The notes beneath the pieces were generated by a model that was given only the letters and a program-made list of their open reading frames with translations, searched no databases and was not told where the DNA came from. Of a stretch of 64,000 nt of DNA, positions 35,601 to 44,489 are shown in pieces. The position numbers and the translations under genes were made by a program. The first letter of the stretch is position 1, and each line of letters begins with the position of its first letter. This DNA comes from an uncultured Acidimicrobiales bacterium (GTDB taxonomy: Bacteria; Actinomycetota; Acidimicrobiia; Acidimicrobiales; SZUA-35), in NCBI GenBank assembly GCA_938002965.1, contig CALKZY010000030.1, positions 89,945 through 153,944 on the forward strand, read 5' to 3'.

Positions 35601-36772
35601 AGTCGAGTTTTCTCCTCAAGTAGTTGATCGACGAGGAGGCACACGGCCCGCATGTCGTCGGTGGTAACCGGCAGATCGTCGCCGGTGGCGAGGGCACGGT
35701 AGGTCTGGTCGAGCATCAGGTGAAGACCCTCGTATGGGGTGCGTTGCATCACCTTGCGTCCAAGGTTGGCTACACCGCTGCGAATGAGATCGGCGCCGTT
35801 GGCGACGTGGTTGGCGATGGGGCTTAGTTGCGAGCCGCCGGCGCGTGGCATAACGACCCTGGTATTGGGCTGAAACAAGTCGGTTTCCGCCCAGCCTCGA
35901 CTCCCGTAAACCCGGACGGTAAACGTGTCGGGTCCGGCGCCGGCGTCGAATCGGAACCGACCGTGAATCGGGCCTTCAGGTCCGTCTCCAATCATGACGG
36001 CGTCGAGGTTGTCGTAGCGGAACAGCGGGTGGCCGCTGTGATTGCTCCATGCTGCGGCGGCACGTCTAAATCTGATGTTGCCGGTGAAATGTAAAAGCAG
36101 GGAAGCGAAATGGGTGGTGAAATCATGAATGACTCCGGCCGGCATCGAGTGAATCGGGTGAGGAAGGTTGGCGTCGCCGAACCGGCCGCCGGGGTCCGTG
36201 ACCGGCAACACGATTCGGATCTCGACTTCCCGCAGCTGACCCAGTGCCCCGCTGTCCAAGAGGTCGGCCAGTTCCACGATGGCGGGGTTGAAGCAGTAGT
36301 TGTGGCTTTCGGTGATTTGCCGGTCGCACCCTTCGGCGACGTCGAGTAGCGCTTGCAACTCGTCGATGTTGGAAGCGATCGGCTTCTCACAGATGACGTG
36401 TGCCCCGGCTTCAAGACATAACGACGCCAACTGAACGTGAGTGGACGGCGGGGTGAGAATGTGAACAACATCCGGTCGCTCGAATTCAACTAGCTGTTCA
36501 AGGTCGGTGTAGTGAGTAGGGACGTCGAACGTTTCAGCCGCATACCGGGCCGAGATCGGGGACAGGTCACACACCGCGATCGGCTTGACTCGTTCAGCTA
36601 CTGGTTCGACAAATCGGCTCTGTCCGGAGAGGAACGATAAGTGCTCCACCGAGATGGCGCCGGTCCCGACGACGGCGGCTCGAAGTGACAGGTTCATGTT
36701 GGGCTTCGTGACGGCTTTGGACCCGAAACTCAGCCCCGTTGTCGGCTCGACGAATGTGGTGGATTGGCGCAT
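35597..36772 (-). CDS. Gfo/Idh/MocA-family oxidoreductase
   Basis: 391 residues from the ATG at 36772; an ATG at 36697, just ahead of the Rossmann strand, is a shorter alternative. The nucleotide-binding motif is AAVVGTGAISVEHL; it also has VHILTPPSTHVQLA and the family signature CEKPIASN (EKP). The C-terminal domain includes FTTHFASLLLHF and SRGWAETDLF. Members oxidise or reduce sugars, often nucleotide sugars such as UDP-N-acetylglucosamine-derived uronic acids, using NAD(P). It is the first gene of the epimerase and glycosyltransferase operon. The exact sugar is not evident. Confidence 0.88.
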   Translation of the reverse strand: MRQSTTFVEPTTGLSFGSKAVTKPNMNLSLRAAVVGTGAISVEHLSFLSGQSRFVEPVAERVKPIAVCDLSPISARYAAETFDVPTHYTDLEQLVEFERPDVVHILTPPSTHVQLASLCLEAGAHVICEKPIASNIDELQALLDVAEGCDRQITESHNYCFNPAIVELADLLDSGALGQLREVEIRIVLPVTDPGGRFGDANLPHPIHSMPAGVIHDFTTHFASLLLHFTGNIRFRRAAAAWSNHSGHPLFRYDNLDAVMIGDGPEGPIHGRFRFDAGAGPDTFTVRVYGSRGWAETDLFQPNTRVVMPRAGGSQLSPIANHVANGADLIRSGVANLGRKVMQRTPYEGLHLMLDQTYRALATGDDLPVTTDDMRAVCLLVDQLLEEKTRL

Positions 36773-37009
36773 TTCGGCCAACTTCCTTGTCGCCCGAACC
36801 GTCTCCGGAGAGGCGCAGCAAAGCAAGGCCCTTGTGGGGGCAGTGCCAAGCGGCGCCAAGGAGCTGGTGGCGGACTTGTGTAGTTGCGGCGGGTGTTGTT
36901 GAACTGTGGTCGCCCTGACGACAGCACAAGTTCGTGGGTGAATGTTACGGGTCGGTTATGAACGATTCAAACCAAAACGGGAACATCTACCAGGTCCAAC
37001 TTTGTTGAT

Positions 37010-37039
37010 GCCCCCGGCGTGCTTGCCGCACCCGCGGGC
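37010..37039 (-). terminator. Possible hairpin downstream of the F420-type oxidoreductase
   Basis: Reading the minus strand, GCCC...GTGC-GGCAA-GCAC...GGGC forms an imperfect stem with a five-base loop, 17 bases after the stop at 37056. There is no T-tract, so if it ends transcription it does so weakly, or it merely protects the 3' end. Confidence 0.3.
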
Positions 37040-37055
37040 TGTATGAGGTGGGCAA

Positions 37056-37835
37056 CTACAGGCTGTTGCGCCAATCGACGAATCGCTGCACGTGGTCCAT
37101 GTTGTAGTCAGGTCCGCCGGTTCCGATGGTTATCTCGTACAACCCGGCTGACGCCAGTCCGTTGAACAGGGCGTCGAAATCTCCGCCGCTTTCGACAATC
37201 TTGTCAACGTCGACGCCAACCGAACGCTTGATGTCGCCCGAGTCTCGCCCCACTTCGCTGCACCAGGTTTCAAGAACCGAGTTTTTGTGGGCCCATTCGT
37301 CGTTCCACCAGAAGTGCCACATGTCGGCGTGGCGGGCCGTGTACTGCAATGTCTTGCGTTCGCCGCCCCCGCCGATGAGGATTGGGATTTTGCGGACAGG
37401 GGCCGGGTTGAGCGCCGCCATGCGAGATTCGATCTTCGGGAGGGCGACGGCCAGGTCGGCCAGGCGGGAACCGGCGGTGCCAAATTCGTAGCCGTACTCG
37501 TCGTAGTCCCGCTCGAACCAGCCGGCCCCGAGGCCGAGCACCAGGCGTCCATCGGAGATGTGGTCGACGGTCCGGGCCATGTCGGCCAGCAACTGCGGAT
37601 TGCGATACGAGTTGCAGGTCACGAGACAGCCGATGTCGACCCGGCTGGTGACCTCGGCCCAGGAAGCCAGCATCGTCCAGGCCTCATAGTGCTCACCGTC
37701 GGGTTCGCCGTACAGCGGATAGAAGTGATCCCAGTTGTAGATGGCGTCGGCCCCCATCTCTTCAGCGGCGATGGCGGCCTCCCGAATCTGGTTGTAGGAG
37801 GCGTGTTGGGGGTGGAGGTGGACCGCAATCTTCAT
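37056..37835 (-). CDS. LLM-class flavin (F420-type) oxidoreductase
   Basis: 259 residues, ATG start. Luciferase-like barrel: MKIAVHLHPQ, EEMGADAIYNWDHFYP, VDIGCLVTCNSYRNPQLLAD, SDGRLVLGLGAGWFERDYDE and IPILIGGGGE. The length and the WDHF/GAGWFE pattern match the TIGR03854 (MSMEG_3544-like) group of F420-dependent enzymes. It should catalyse a hydride transfer on an unknown small substrate. It is encoded alone, 11 bases downstream of the metallopeptidase lipoprotein gene's stop codon, so co-transcription from that gene is possible. Confidence 0.88.
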   Translation of the reverse strand: MKIAVHLHPQHASYNQIREAAIAAEEMGADAIYNWDHFYPLYGEPDGEHYEAWTMLASWAEVTSRVDIGCLVTCNSYRNPQLLADMARTVDHISDGRLVLGLGAGWFERDYDEYGYEFGTAGSRLADLAVALPKIESRMAALNPAPVRKIPILIGGGGERKTLQYTARHADMWHFWWNDEWAHKNSVLETWCSEVGRDSGDIKRSVGVDVDKIVESGGDFDALFNGLASAGLYEITIGTGGPDYNMDHVQRFVDWRNSL

Positions 37836-37846
37836 GTCGGTCGAGC

Positions 37847-39016
37847 CTAGCCGTTGGCCAACGTGGCCAGAAGGTTGCGCTGCGACCAGCTCGGCGCTGA
37901 AGCGAGGTTGCTGCGGTAGTAGGTGTACGAACCGATCTGACTAAAAGCAAAAGCCTCGGCGAAGTCGCCCGCCCCGGTGGAGAAGTCCGAGGTGTAAGCC
38001 GTTGGCCACCACGGGGCCCAACCGATACCTCGAGCTGACTGCCAGACGGCTCGGTCGGTACCGGAGTTGTGGGTGACGTCGACGGCGTGGCCGATCTCGT
38101 GGGCCACCACGTGGGCCAGGAAGGTGTCGGACATGTCGCTTCGGACGTAGACGTCGATGCGCTGCTCCGCCGGAAAGGTCAAACCCAGGTAGCCGGTGCG
38201 GGCCGAGTGAAAGTGGATTGACCAGCCCCGCAACTTGTCCTCCCACTGGTAGGACAGCCGGTTGAGGGCCCGGACGCCTCGCGTCTGCTCATAGGTAACC
38301 GGAGTCGGGGTGTAAGCCCGGGGTTGAACCGGCGCCACAACGGTTGTGACCGGGGTCTTTGTTGTGGTCGTCACCGACTTGGTAGTCGACTCGGTGACGG
38401 TGGGTGCAGCCGGCGGTGGCGGAGGTGGTGGCGGAGGAGCCGTCGTGCCGGTGGCGGCGATGAACTCTTTCGAGTCGGAGAAGCCGACCATTACCTTGCC
38501 TCGGGACGCTCCGTTGTCCAGCACCCCGGTCCAGTAGGTGAGGCCGGTGGAGGCCGGTTGGCGGTCCAGCACGTTATTGAAGACCAGGGTGACAAACCGG
38601 TTGTTGTCGGCCCGCCCGTAGCGGTTCTGAAATTCCAGGCTCTCGGCGAACGTGTCGGCCACATCGACGATCCTGGTGCCGTTGCGTCTCATGCCCCGCC
38701 AGTAGGTGAGTCCTTCGGGCTTTGGTTCCCGACCGAAATAGGCCAGGTACAGCCGGGTGATTTGGCCGTCGTAGGCGTCGTCGAGGTTGCCCTCGGCGTA
38801 GGCCATGTCGTGTTGGGCTAGCGGAGTGTCCAATGCTCCAGAATCGCCGTTGCCGCCGGGGGAGATGCAGGCGGTGACGATCAGGGCGGCGATGGCGGTT
38901 AGCCACAGAACGACGAGTTTCCGGGCCGCTGACCGAAGCGGGTGGGTGGCCGACCGGGTGGTTGGCGGGTGGGTGGTCGGGGTGACTGACGCGGTGGTGA
39001 GTGGATGGTGGTCCAT
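37847..39016 (-). CDS. Lipoprotein with DUF4214 domain and zinc metallopeptidase domain
   Basis: 389 residues from the ATG at 39016; a GTG at 39043 is an alternative. A Thr/Pro/His N-terminus leads to a hydrophobic stretch with lipobox VTAC. Next, a DUF4214 unit (RLYLAYFGREPKPEGLTYW and a second half with LDRQPASTGLTYW) occupies about residues 75-185; this domain is common in surface and adhesion proteins. A nine-proline run and a Thr-rich spacer follow. The last 130 residues include HVVAHEIGHAVD, an HExxH zinc site, and a later DFAEAFAFSQ with a possible third ligand. The protein should be a cell-surface peptidase with a binding domain. The target is unknown. Confidence 0.82.
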   Translation of the reverse strand: MDHHPLTTASVTPTTHPPTTRSATHPLRSAARKLVVLWLTAIAALIVTACISPGGNGDSGALDTPLAQHDMAYAEGNLDDAYDGQITRLYLAYFGREPKPEGLTYWRGMRRNGTRIVDVADTFAESLEFQNRYGRADNNRFVTLVFNNVLDRQPASTGLTYWTGVLDNGASRGKVMVGFSDSKEFIAATGTTAPPPPPPPPPAAPTVTESTTKSVTTTTKTPVTTVVAPVQPRAYTPTPVTYEQTRGVRALNRLSYQWEDKLRGWSIHFHSARTGYLGLTFPAEQRIDVYVRSDMSDTFLAHVVAHEIGHAVDVTHNSGTDRAVWQSARGIGWAPWWPTAYTSDFSTGAGDFAEAFAFSQIGSYTYYRSNLASAPSWSQRNLLATLANG

Positions 39017-39178
39017 GTACAGGCGAAGGTACGTAGTCGACACCTGCCGGTGGAGGGCGAAACAACCCGGGGGAGAGCAAGCGCTCAGCGTCGACGGTCG
39101 ATCGGATCAGGTGTGGTTGAGCACCTCCACCCGCTTCGGGAGCCTTGAAGATGGCCGTTGGCACTACGATGGCGGCCC

Positions 39179-39763
39179 ATGGTCGCCCTCGACATTCGCA
39201 AAGTTGATCTCCGCCTGGAGCGGGTTCACCACGCCGGTGGCCCACCGCTGGATGAACCCCGGCGCCGGGGCGCCATTGCCACGGTGGTGGCCAATCCGTT
39301 TGCCGGTACCTACCAGGTCGACCTGGAGCCGTTCACCGAACTGCTCGGTCCCCTGGCCATGTCCATGGCCGAGGAGCTACGCGACGCCGTGGCCGTCGAC
39401 GGTGCTCGGATCGAGGGCTACGGGAAGGGCGCCATCGTCGGCGTCAGCGGCGAGCTTGAAATTGGTGCCGCCTGGCATGTGCCGGCCGGGGCCGGTCTTC
39501 GGGCCGCCCTGGGTCACCCCAAGGCGATGGTTCCGGCCAGCAAGAAGGTCGGCCCCATGGGCTGCCAGGTCGACATTCCCATGAACTATTTGCACGCCGG
39601 TTACCTTCGCAGTCACTACGACGTCATGGCGGTGGTTGTCCCCGACGCTCCGGCTCCCGACGAGGTGGTGTACGCCCTGGTCATGACGACCGGCGAGCGG
39701 CCGCATGCCAGGATCGGCGGCTTCACCATTGACGAGGTGGTGGGAGACGACGGCCTCAGATAG
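39179..39763 (+). CDS. Amino-acid-synthesis family protein (PF06684 type)
   Basis: 194 residues, ATG at 39179. The sequence begins MVALDIRKVDLRLERVHHAG, then ATVVANPFAGTYQVDLEPF, GYGKGAIVGVSGELEIGAAW and PMGCQVDIPMNYLHAGYLRS, the conserved order of this family of about 190 residues. Members are grouped by name with amino acid synthesis, but no enzyme activity is established; genes of the family often sit in catabolic clusters for amines. It is transcribed opposite to its neighbours and converges with the methyltransferase gene 15 bases beyond its stop. Confidence 0.85.
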   Translation: MVALDIRKVDLRLERVHHAGGPPLDEPRRRGAIATVVANPFAGTYQVDLEPFTELLGPLAMSMAEELRDAVAVDGARIEGYGKGAIVGVSGELEIGAAWHVPAGAGLRAALGHPKAMVPASKKVGPMGCQVDIPMNYLHAGYLRSHYDVMAVVVPDAPAPDEVVYALVMTTGERPHARIGGFTIDEVVGDDGLR

Positions 39764-39778
39764 GCAGTGGCCTACCGT

Positions 39779-40333
39779 TCAGAGCGTTGGCCGCACTCCG
39801 ATGAACCAGGCATGACCGTCGGCTTCCCCCGCTTCGAGGACGTCCAGGTCGGCGAAGGCTCTCGTCAGCTCGCCTGGTGCCGCTCTGAATCGGCCCGATC
39901 CGTGACCGACTTCGCTGAGGCAGGCCACGGCCAGCATCCCGCCCGGCTTCAGTCGCTGTAGCACTGCGTTGTCAATGTCGGCTTCACGGAACAGATGGCA
40001 AAGGACAAGGTCAACCGGGTCGCCCGGTGGGAGTCCACTGTCGAGATTGTGGACGTCGAATCGGCAGCGGTCGGAGACGCCGGCCTGCTCGGCGTGTTGC
40101 CGGGCAAGGTCGATGGCCACCGGTGAGATGTCGATACCCCATACGTCCATTCCACGCTTGGCCAACCAGACGGCTGTCCGGCCCCGCCCGCATGCCACGT
40201 CCACGGCCGTGCCCGTTCGGGGGAATAGATGTTCGAAGTCGGCCAGTACCGCGGGAGGTGGATAGTCTCCTGATGGTGCCGGGCCAAGCTCGGCGTAGCG
40301 CTGGTCCCAATGCTGTTGATCCCGGTCACTCAT
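39779..40333 (-). CDS. Class I SAM-dependent methyltransferase
   Basis: 184 residues from the ATG at 40333; a GTG at 40342 adds three residues. The SAM-binding fold shows AVDVACGRGRTAVWL (motif I), WGIDISPVAI (motif II) and LVLCHLFREAD and LKPGGMLAVAC (motifs III-IV). The length and the early WDQRYAELG resemble small methyltransferases that handle thiol, tellurite or halide acceptors (TPMT/TehB-like), but the acceptor is not evident. It is the third gene behind the acyl-CoA dehydrogenase and acyl-CoA ligase, 22 bases after the ligase stop. Confidence 0.85.
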   Translation of the reverse strand: MSDRDQQHWDQRYAELGPAPSGDYPPPAVLADFEHLFPRTGTAVDVACGRGRTAVWLAKRGMDVWGIDISPVAIDLARQHAEQAGVSDRCRFDVHNLDSGLPPGDPVDLVLCHLFREADIDNAVLQRLKPGGMLAVACLSEVGHGSGRFRAAPGELTRAFADLDVLEAGEADGHAWFIGVRPTL

Positions 40334-40355
40334 CCCAGTCACTCATCTGGTTCAC

Positions 40356-41933
40356 TCACGGCAGCCAGACCGCTCGCAGTTCGGGCTTGACCACCTTACC
40401 CACCGGGTTGCGGGGCAGGGCGTCGATCAACTCAAGCCGTTCGGGCAGTTTGTAGCTGGCCACCTCGGCTTCCCGCATGGTGGCGACCACGGCGTCCAGG
40501 TCGGGCGGCTCAGCGTCGGGCTCGGCGACGACGAAGACGCCTACCCGCTCACCCAGATCCGGGTCGGGGTAGCCGACTACCGCGCACTCGCCCACACCCG
40601 GATGGGTTGAGACGAGCGCTTCGACTTCGGCCGCCGAGATGTTCATGCCGCCTCGGATGATGATGTCTTTGGCCCGGTCGACGAAACGCAGCAGCCGTGG
40701 ACTGCCGCTGCCCGGTGCGGTGGCGACGGCCGGGGTGGCCCACTCGAAGATGTCGCCGGACCGGAACCAGCCGTCGAGGAACTCCGATCCGTCGGACCCC
40801 AGGTAGCCGTTGAACACGGTCGGCCCGCCGAACAGCAGCTCACCGGGCTGGCCAACCTCGGTGATCTCGGCCCCGGACTGAAGGTCGACGATGCGGACCG
40901 CTACTCCCGGACGGTCCGGTTCTGGAAACAGTCGGGCCCGCTGGGTCGGATCGGGCACGGTGGCCCGGGTTGACAGCAACGACACCCCCTCGTTGGAGCC
41001 GAAGGCGTTGCAGATCTCGATGCCTCGGGCCTCCCACCCTTCGATCATCCACGGGTCGAGGGGCGCTGAACCCGAGGTGATGACCCGCAACGATGACAGG
41101 TCGACGTCGGCCAGCATGTCGGTGTTGCGGATCAACATGTTGAGCAGCGGGGGAGGGGCCACCGTGTAGGTGATCCGCTCGGACTGGATCTGACCGAGGA
41201 AGGTCGGCAGGTCCAGCGGTTGGTGCAGCACCAGGGTTGACCGGCTCATAAGCCACGGCACCAGCATCCCGCCGATGCCGGCCATGTTGACCAGGGGGAA
41301 CGGGCACAGGATGTTGTCGGCCTCGGTCAAACCCAGGGCGTCAACCTGGAACCTGGCCGTCTCGCCCCACATGGCATGAGTTCGGGGAACGCCTTTGGGT
41401 GTCCCCGTTGTGCCTGAGGTCCAACAGATGGTGGCGTCACTGTCAGGGGACAGGTCGGGACTCGGTAGGTCGGAGTCAGTCGGCCGCTCGCCGGCGAGTT
41501 GATCGAGCGACGCCAGGTTGACCGAGAACTCGGCTGCCGCCGACGCCATGACATTCATCTGATCCGGGCGGTCGGGTCGATCATCGCTGACCGCCGTCGT
41601 GACCCCGGCGGTGGCAAAGCCGTGTCGTAGTTCGTGGGCCCGATGTTGGATGGGGAACGGGACCGCCACCGCTCCCAGCCGGCTGCAGGCCAGGATCAGG
41701 ATCGGCAGCTCGACAACGTTGGGTAGCTGAACAGCCACCCGACTGCCCGACTTCACCCCCAGGCGGTGCAGCGATGCCGCCGCAGTGGTCACGGCCTGGT
41801 CCACGTCGCCCCAGGTGTAGCGCTGCGGTGAACCTCTGGCGAACGACTCACGGTTAGGGGCGTCGACCAGAGAGACCTCGTTGGCTCGGCCGGCCACGGC
41901 GGCGTCAAACAGTCGGGTAAGTGTGGTGTCCAT
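40356..41933 (-). CDS. Acyl-CoA synthetase (AMP-forming)
   Basis: 525 residues. The ATG shares the A of the upstream TGA stop. The P-loop signature is TSGTTGTPKGVPRTH. Later blocks include ICNAFGSNEGVSLLS (the A5 adenylation motif region), GYLGSDGSEFLDGWFRSGDI and RFVDRAKDIIIRGGMNISAA, and PRNPVGKVVKPELRAVW has the catalytic C-terminal Lys. The protein activates a carboxylic acid to its CoA thioester through an acyl-AMP. It follows an acyl-CoA dehydrogenase in the same operon, so the chain is probably a fatty acid or a related side chain destined for beta-oxidation. Confidence 0.93.
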   Translation of the reverse strand: MDTTLTRLFDAAVAGRANEVSLVDAPNRESFARGSPQRYTWGDVDQAVTTAAASLHRLGVKSGSRVAVQLPNVVELPILILACSRLGAVAVPFPIQHRAHELRHGFATAGVTTAVSDDRPDRPDQMNVMASAAAEFSVNLASLDQLAGERPTDSDLPSPDLSPDSDATICWTSGTTGTPKGVPRTHAMWGETARFQVDALGLTEADNILCPFPLVNMAGIGGMLVPWLMSRSTLVLHQPLDLPTFLGQIQSERITYTVAPPPLLNMLIRNTDMLADVDLSSLRVITSGSAPLDPWMIEGWEARGIEICNAFGSNEGVSLLSTRATVPDPTQRARLFPEPDRPGVAVRIVDLQSGAEITEVGQPGELLFGGPTVFNGYLGSDGSEFLDGWFRSGDIFEWATPAVATAPGSGSPRLLRFVDRAKDIIIRGGMNISAAEVEALVSTHPGVGECAVVGYPDPDLGERVGVFVVAEPDAEPPDLDAVVATMREAEVASYKLPERLELIDALPRNPVGKVVKPELRAVWLP

Positions 41934-43144
41934 CAGGACCTTCCAGCTGGGTCGTGGCGTCGAAGTTCGCGTCGGGCGACCGCCATCAGGTGCACCTCGT
42001 CGGGGCCGTCGGCTATTCGCAGCGATCGCACCGTTGCGTACCACCGGGCCAGCGGTGTGTCATCGGAGACGCCGGCGGCGCCGAACACCTGAATAGCTCT
42101 ATCGAGCACCGTTGTCGCCGTTCGCAGGACCTGCACTTTGATCTTCGACATCTCCGGTGCCGAGGCTTTGTCGCCCTGTTGGTCCATCAGCCAGGCCGTG
42201 CGCAGCACCATGAGGCGGGCGGCGTCGATGTCGATGCGGGCCTCGGCGATCCAGTCCATAACGTTGGCTCTGGTCGACACGAGAGCCCCGAACGTCTCCC
42301 GGGTCTGGGACCGTTCGCACATGAGCCGCAGCGCCTGTTCGGCAATGCCGATGAGGCGCATGCAGTGTTGTACCCGTGCCGGACCGAGGCGGGCTTGGCC
42401 GATGGCGAACCCGCCGCCAACCTGGCCGAGCACTGCATCTTCGCCGACCTGCACCCGGTCGAACGACAGCTCCACGTGCCCGTCGGCATCGACGTAGCCG
42501 AACTTGGGCAGGTTGCGGACAACGGTGACGCCGGGGGTGTCGACCGGGACGATGAACTGGGTGTGGCGGCCGTGGCGTGGCCCGTCGGGGGCGGTGTTGG
42601 CCACGGTCATCATGTAGCGGCACCGGGGATGCAGCACCCCGCTGACGTACCACTTGCGGCCATCGAGAATCCACGAGTCCCCGTGGCGTTCAGCCGTCAT
42701 GGCCAGGTTTGATGCGTCGCTTGAGGCCACCGCCGGTTCGGTCATGGCGAAGGCCGATTTGATCTGCCCGGCCAGCTGCGGTTCCACCCACCGCTGGCGT
42801 TGTTCCGGCGAGCCGTAGGCCAACATGGCATCGGCGTTGATGTTGGACGGGGCGTCGCAGTTGGTGGCCTCCTGGGCCAACCGGTGTGGCCCGAGGGCTT
42901 CGGCCAGCGGCGCGTAGTCGACGAAGCTCAAGCCTGGGCCGTAGTCGGTGTTGCGGACACACAGGTTCCACAGCCCTCGACTCCTGGCCTCTTCGGCCAG
43001 GCGCTGCAGCGTCGGCGACTCCTGGTCGGGGTTGGCGGCCCGCTCCTCGGCCCAGGTGGCCTCCGCCGGCACAACCTGGTCAACGATGAACGACGCAAGT
43101 TCCTCGCCGAGTTCGAGCGATCGTGTGCTGCGAGCAAAGTCCAC
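41933..43144 (-). CDS. Acyl-CoA dehydrogenase
   Basis: 403 residues from the GTG at 43144, whose product begins MDFARSTRSLELGEEL, the usual N-terminus of this group; an ATG at 43174 would add ten residues. FAD-binding parts are FAMTEPAVASSDASN and WYVSGVLHPRC, with RTATTVLDRAIQVFGAAGVS near the end. The ACAD10/11-like type uses an Asp rather than a Glu as base; I cannot place that residue with certainty. It oxidises an acyl-CoA to the 2,3-enoyl-CoA and passes electrons to an electron-transfer flavoprotein encoded elsewhere. It heads the operon with the ligase and methyltransferase. Confidence 0.92.
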   Translation of the reverse strand: MDFARSTRSLELGEELASFIVDQVVPAEATWAEERAANPDQESPTLQRLAEEARSRGLWNLCVRNTDYGPGLSFVDYAPLAEALGPHRLAQEATNCDAPSNINADAMLAYGSPEQRQRWVEPQLAGQIKSAFAMTEPAVASSDASNLAMTAERHGDSWILDGRKWYVSGVLHPRCRYMMTVANTAPDGPRHGRHTQFIVPVDTPGVTVVRNLPKFGYVDADGHVELSFDRVQVGEDAVLGQVGGGFAIGQARLGPARVQHCMRLIGIAEQALRLMCERSQTRETFGALVSTRANVMDWIAEARIDIDAARLMVLRTAWLMDQQGDKASAPEMSKIKVQVLRTATTVLDRAIQVFGAAGVSDDTPLARWYATVRSLRIADGPDEVHLMAVARRELRRHDPAGRS

Positions 43145-43333
43145 AACAGCTAGTCTTGCCGATCCAGCCGCCATTGGCTCGCTGGTGAGCGTTGAGTTCG
43201 ACCTAGCGGACTGTTGCCAGGCAGTCGCTGAGCGCAGTCTGAGATCTTTCGTCGAGCGCCAACAGCAATGACGCAGAAGGACGATAGGTGGCTTGAAGCG
43301 CTGAGGGGTCGACGGCCACAGACCGAAGACGTG

Positions 43334-44125
43334 TCACTGGACGTCGTGTTTGATGATGGTGGCGAAGGTGTCGGCGTCGCCGGTGATGGAGACGGCGTCG
43401 GCAGGGAGTCGATTCCACAGCCAGGCGTCGAGGTCGCCCGCCTTGGCGTTGACAGAGAAGGCGGGTGGCTCGGCTCTGTCGTCGTCGTTGGTGTCGAGTA
43501 GTTCGACACAGGGCTCATCGACGTAGGTGGTGCCGCTCGTCGGGCTGGTGCCGTTGAAGGTCGTGACCCGAACCAGCCAGCCGGCGTCGGTGTCGGTGGC
43601 CGTCAACCGTCCGTTCGAACCGCCCGGCGCCACATCGGCCCATCCGGGCGGACCACCCAAGATCACCTGAAAGACTTCGCTGATGCCGTCGGTCGCCAAC
43701 TCGGCGTTGAGCGGGGTGGGCGCACCGACGGTGAGTTCGGCGTCGAGCCGGTGGATGAGGGCCTCATGGGCCTGCCGCCGATTGATGAACCCAACGGTCT
43801 GATCAGGCTCGTGCCACGTCCAGGCTGCGGTTTCGGGCGGCGTTGATCGCAGGGCGTCGATCAGGGTGGTGGTGGCGTCGGCAAAGAACTCGACCAGACC
43901 CGCATGGGCGTCAGGCCGGGTGGGGCGCTCATAGGACTCGGGGCCCGCAAGTCGCTGGCCGACGATGGCGCCCCAAAAATGTTGGACCTCACCCAGATGC
44001 CAGAGCAGGTCGGCGGCCGTCCACTTGTCGCAGGTTGGAACCGGCCGGTCGGGATCGGTGTCGGCGAGCACCCGAAGAAATCGGCTCGACTCGGCTTCGG
44101 TGTGGTGGAGAAAATCAAGCGACAT
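43334..44125 (-). CDS. Maleylpyruvate-isomerase-fold, mycothiol-dependent-type protein
   Basis: 263 residues, ATG start. The DinB-like four-helix fold is marked by LLWHLGEVQHFWG and RRQAHEALIHRLDAE, which hold the three His residues that form the metal site of the mycothiol maleylpyruvate isomerase family. A C-terminal MDMPI-type domain follows (WLVRVTTFNG, then ISITGD-like VSITGDADTF). The family uses mycothiol, the actinobacterial thiol, as cofactor for isomerase or transferase reactions; most members are uncharacterised. It is transcribed alone, beside the acyl-CoA dehydrogenase operon. Confidence 0.88.
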   Translation of the reverse strand: MSLDFLHHTEAESSRFLRVLADTDPDRPVPTCDKWTAADLLWHLGEVQHFWGAIVGQRLAGPESYERPTRPDAHAGLVEFFADATTTLIDALRSTPPETAAWTWHEPDQTVGFINRRQAHEALIHRLDAELTVGAPTPLNAELATDGISEVFQVILGGPPGWADVAPGGSNGRLTATDTDAGWLVRVTTFNGTSPTSGTTYVDEPCVELLDTNDDDRAEPPAFSVNAKAGDLDAWLWNRLPADAVSITGDADTFATIIKHDVQ

Positions 44126-44489
44126 AACCCGACGCTAGCAGGCGGAGTCTGGTCGCTTCTGCTCGTCAGTTCTTGAATGCATTGTAGGTAGACGGGTCGG
44201 GGGCCTGCTCGGCGGTCAGGTTTCGCTCCCAATCCGACATCGCCCTTGAGTTGAACGGGTTCGACCCTCTGGACGAATTCTCCGGCTACTTCGAGATGCC
44301 GAGCGACTTCAGGAAGTCGGGGCGTCTCAAGTCGAAGAGATCCACCACGTCTTGTGCTTCGACGAGGTGGCCTTCGAACTCGTCAGGTGCTACCCGGCGG
44401 GCGAACTCCGCTTCGCGATGACGACGTATACCTCGCCGGGCCGTGCCAGTTCACTGGTGATGTGGTCCCGAAGTGTCATCGGTTTGTCC
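44126..44489. other. Gap at the end of the immunity array with decayed coding pieces
   Basis: This stretch of 364 bases has no intact gene. It holds a frameshifted small gene at 44286-44479 (listed separately). Further left on the same strand is a short coding-like tail that ends at 44166-44168 with SDWERNLTAEQAPDPSTYNA just before its stop, the end of a gene whose upstream part is lost. Both look like residue of the toxin-immunity island rather than regulatory DNA. Confidence 0.5.
44286..44479 (-). pseudogene. Frameshifted small gene downstream of the DUF416-like gene
   Basis: The ATG at 44479 is preceded by GAGGA (within the stop region of the gene upstream, eight bases away), so translation is plausible. 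The product begins MTLRDHITSELARPGEVYVV but hits a stop after 29 codons. Restoring one G in a GG/GGG run near 44411 would extend the frame to the TAG at 44286, giving about 64 residues that continue REFARRVAPDEFEGHLVEAQ and end in LFDLRRPDFLKSLGIS. No domain is recognised. It may be an immunity-type or other small protein that has lost function, or a sequencing indel. Confidence 0.45.

Noticed and set aside
41921..42712. Long plus-strand open frame within the acyl-CoA dehydrogenase gene
   Set aside because: No domain; the dehydrogenase on the other strand explains the sequence.
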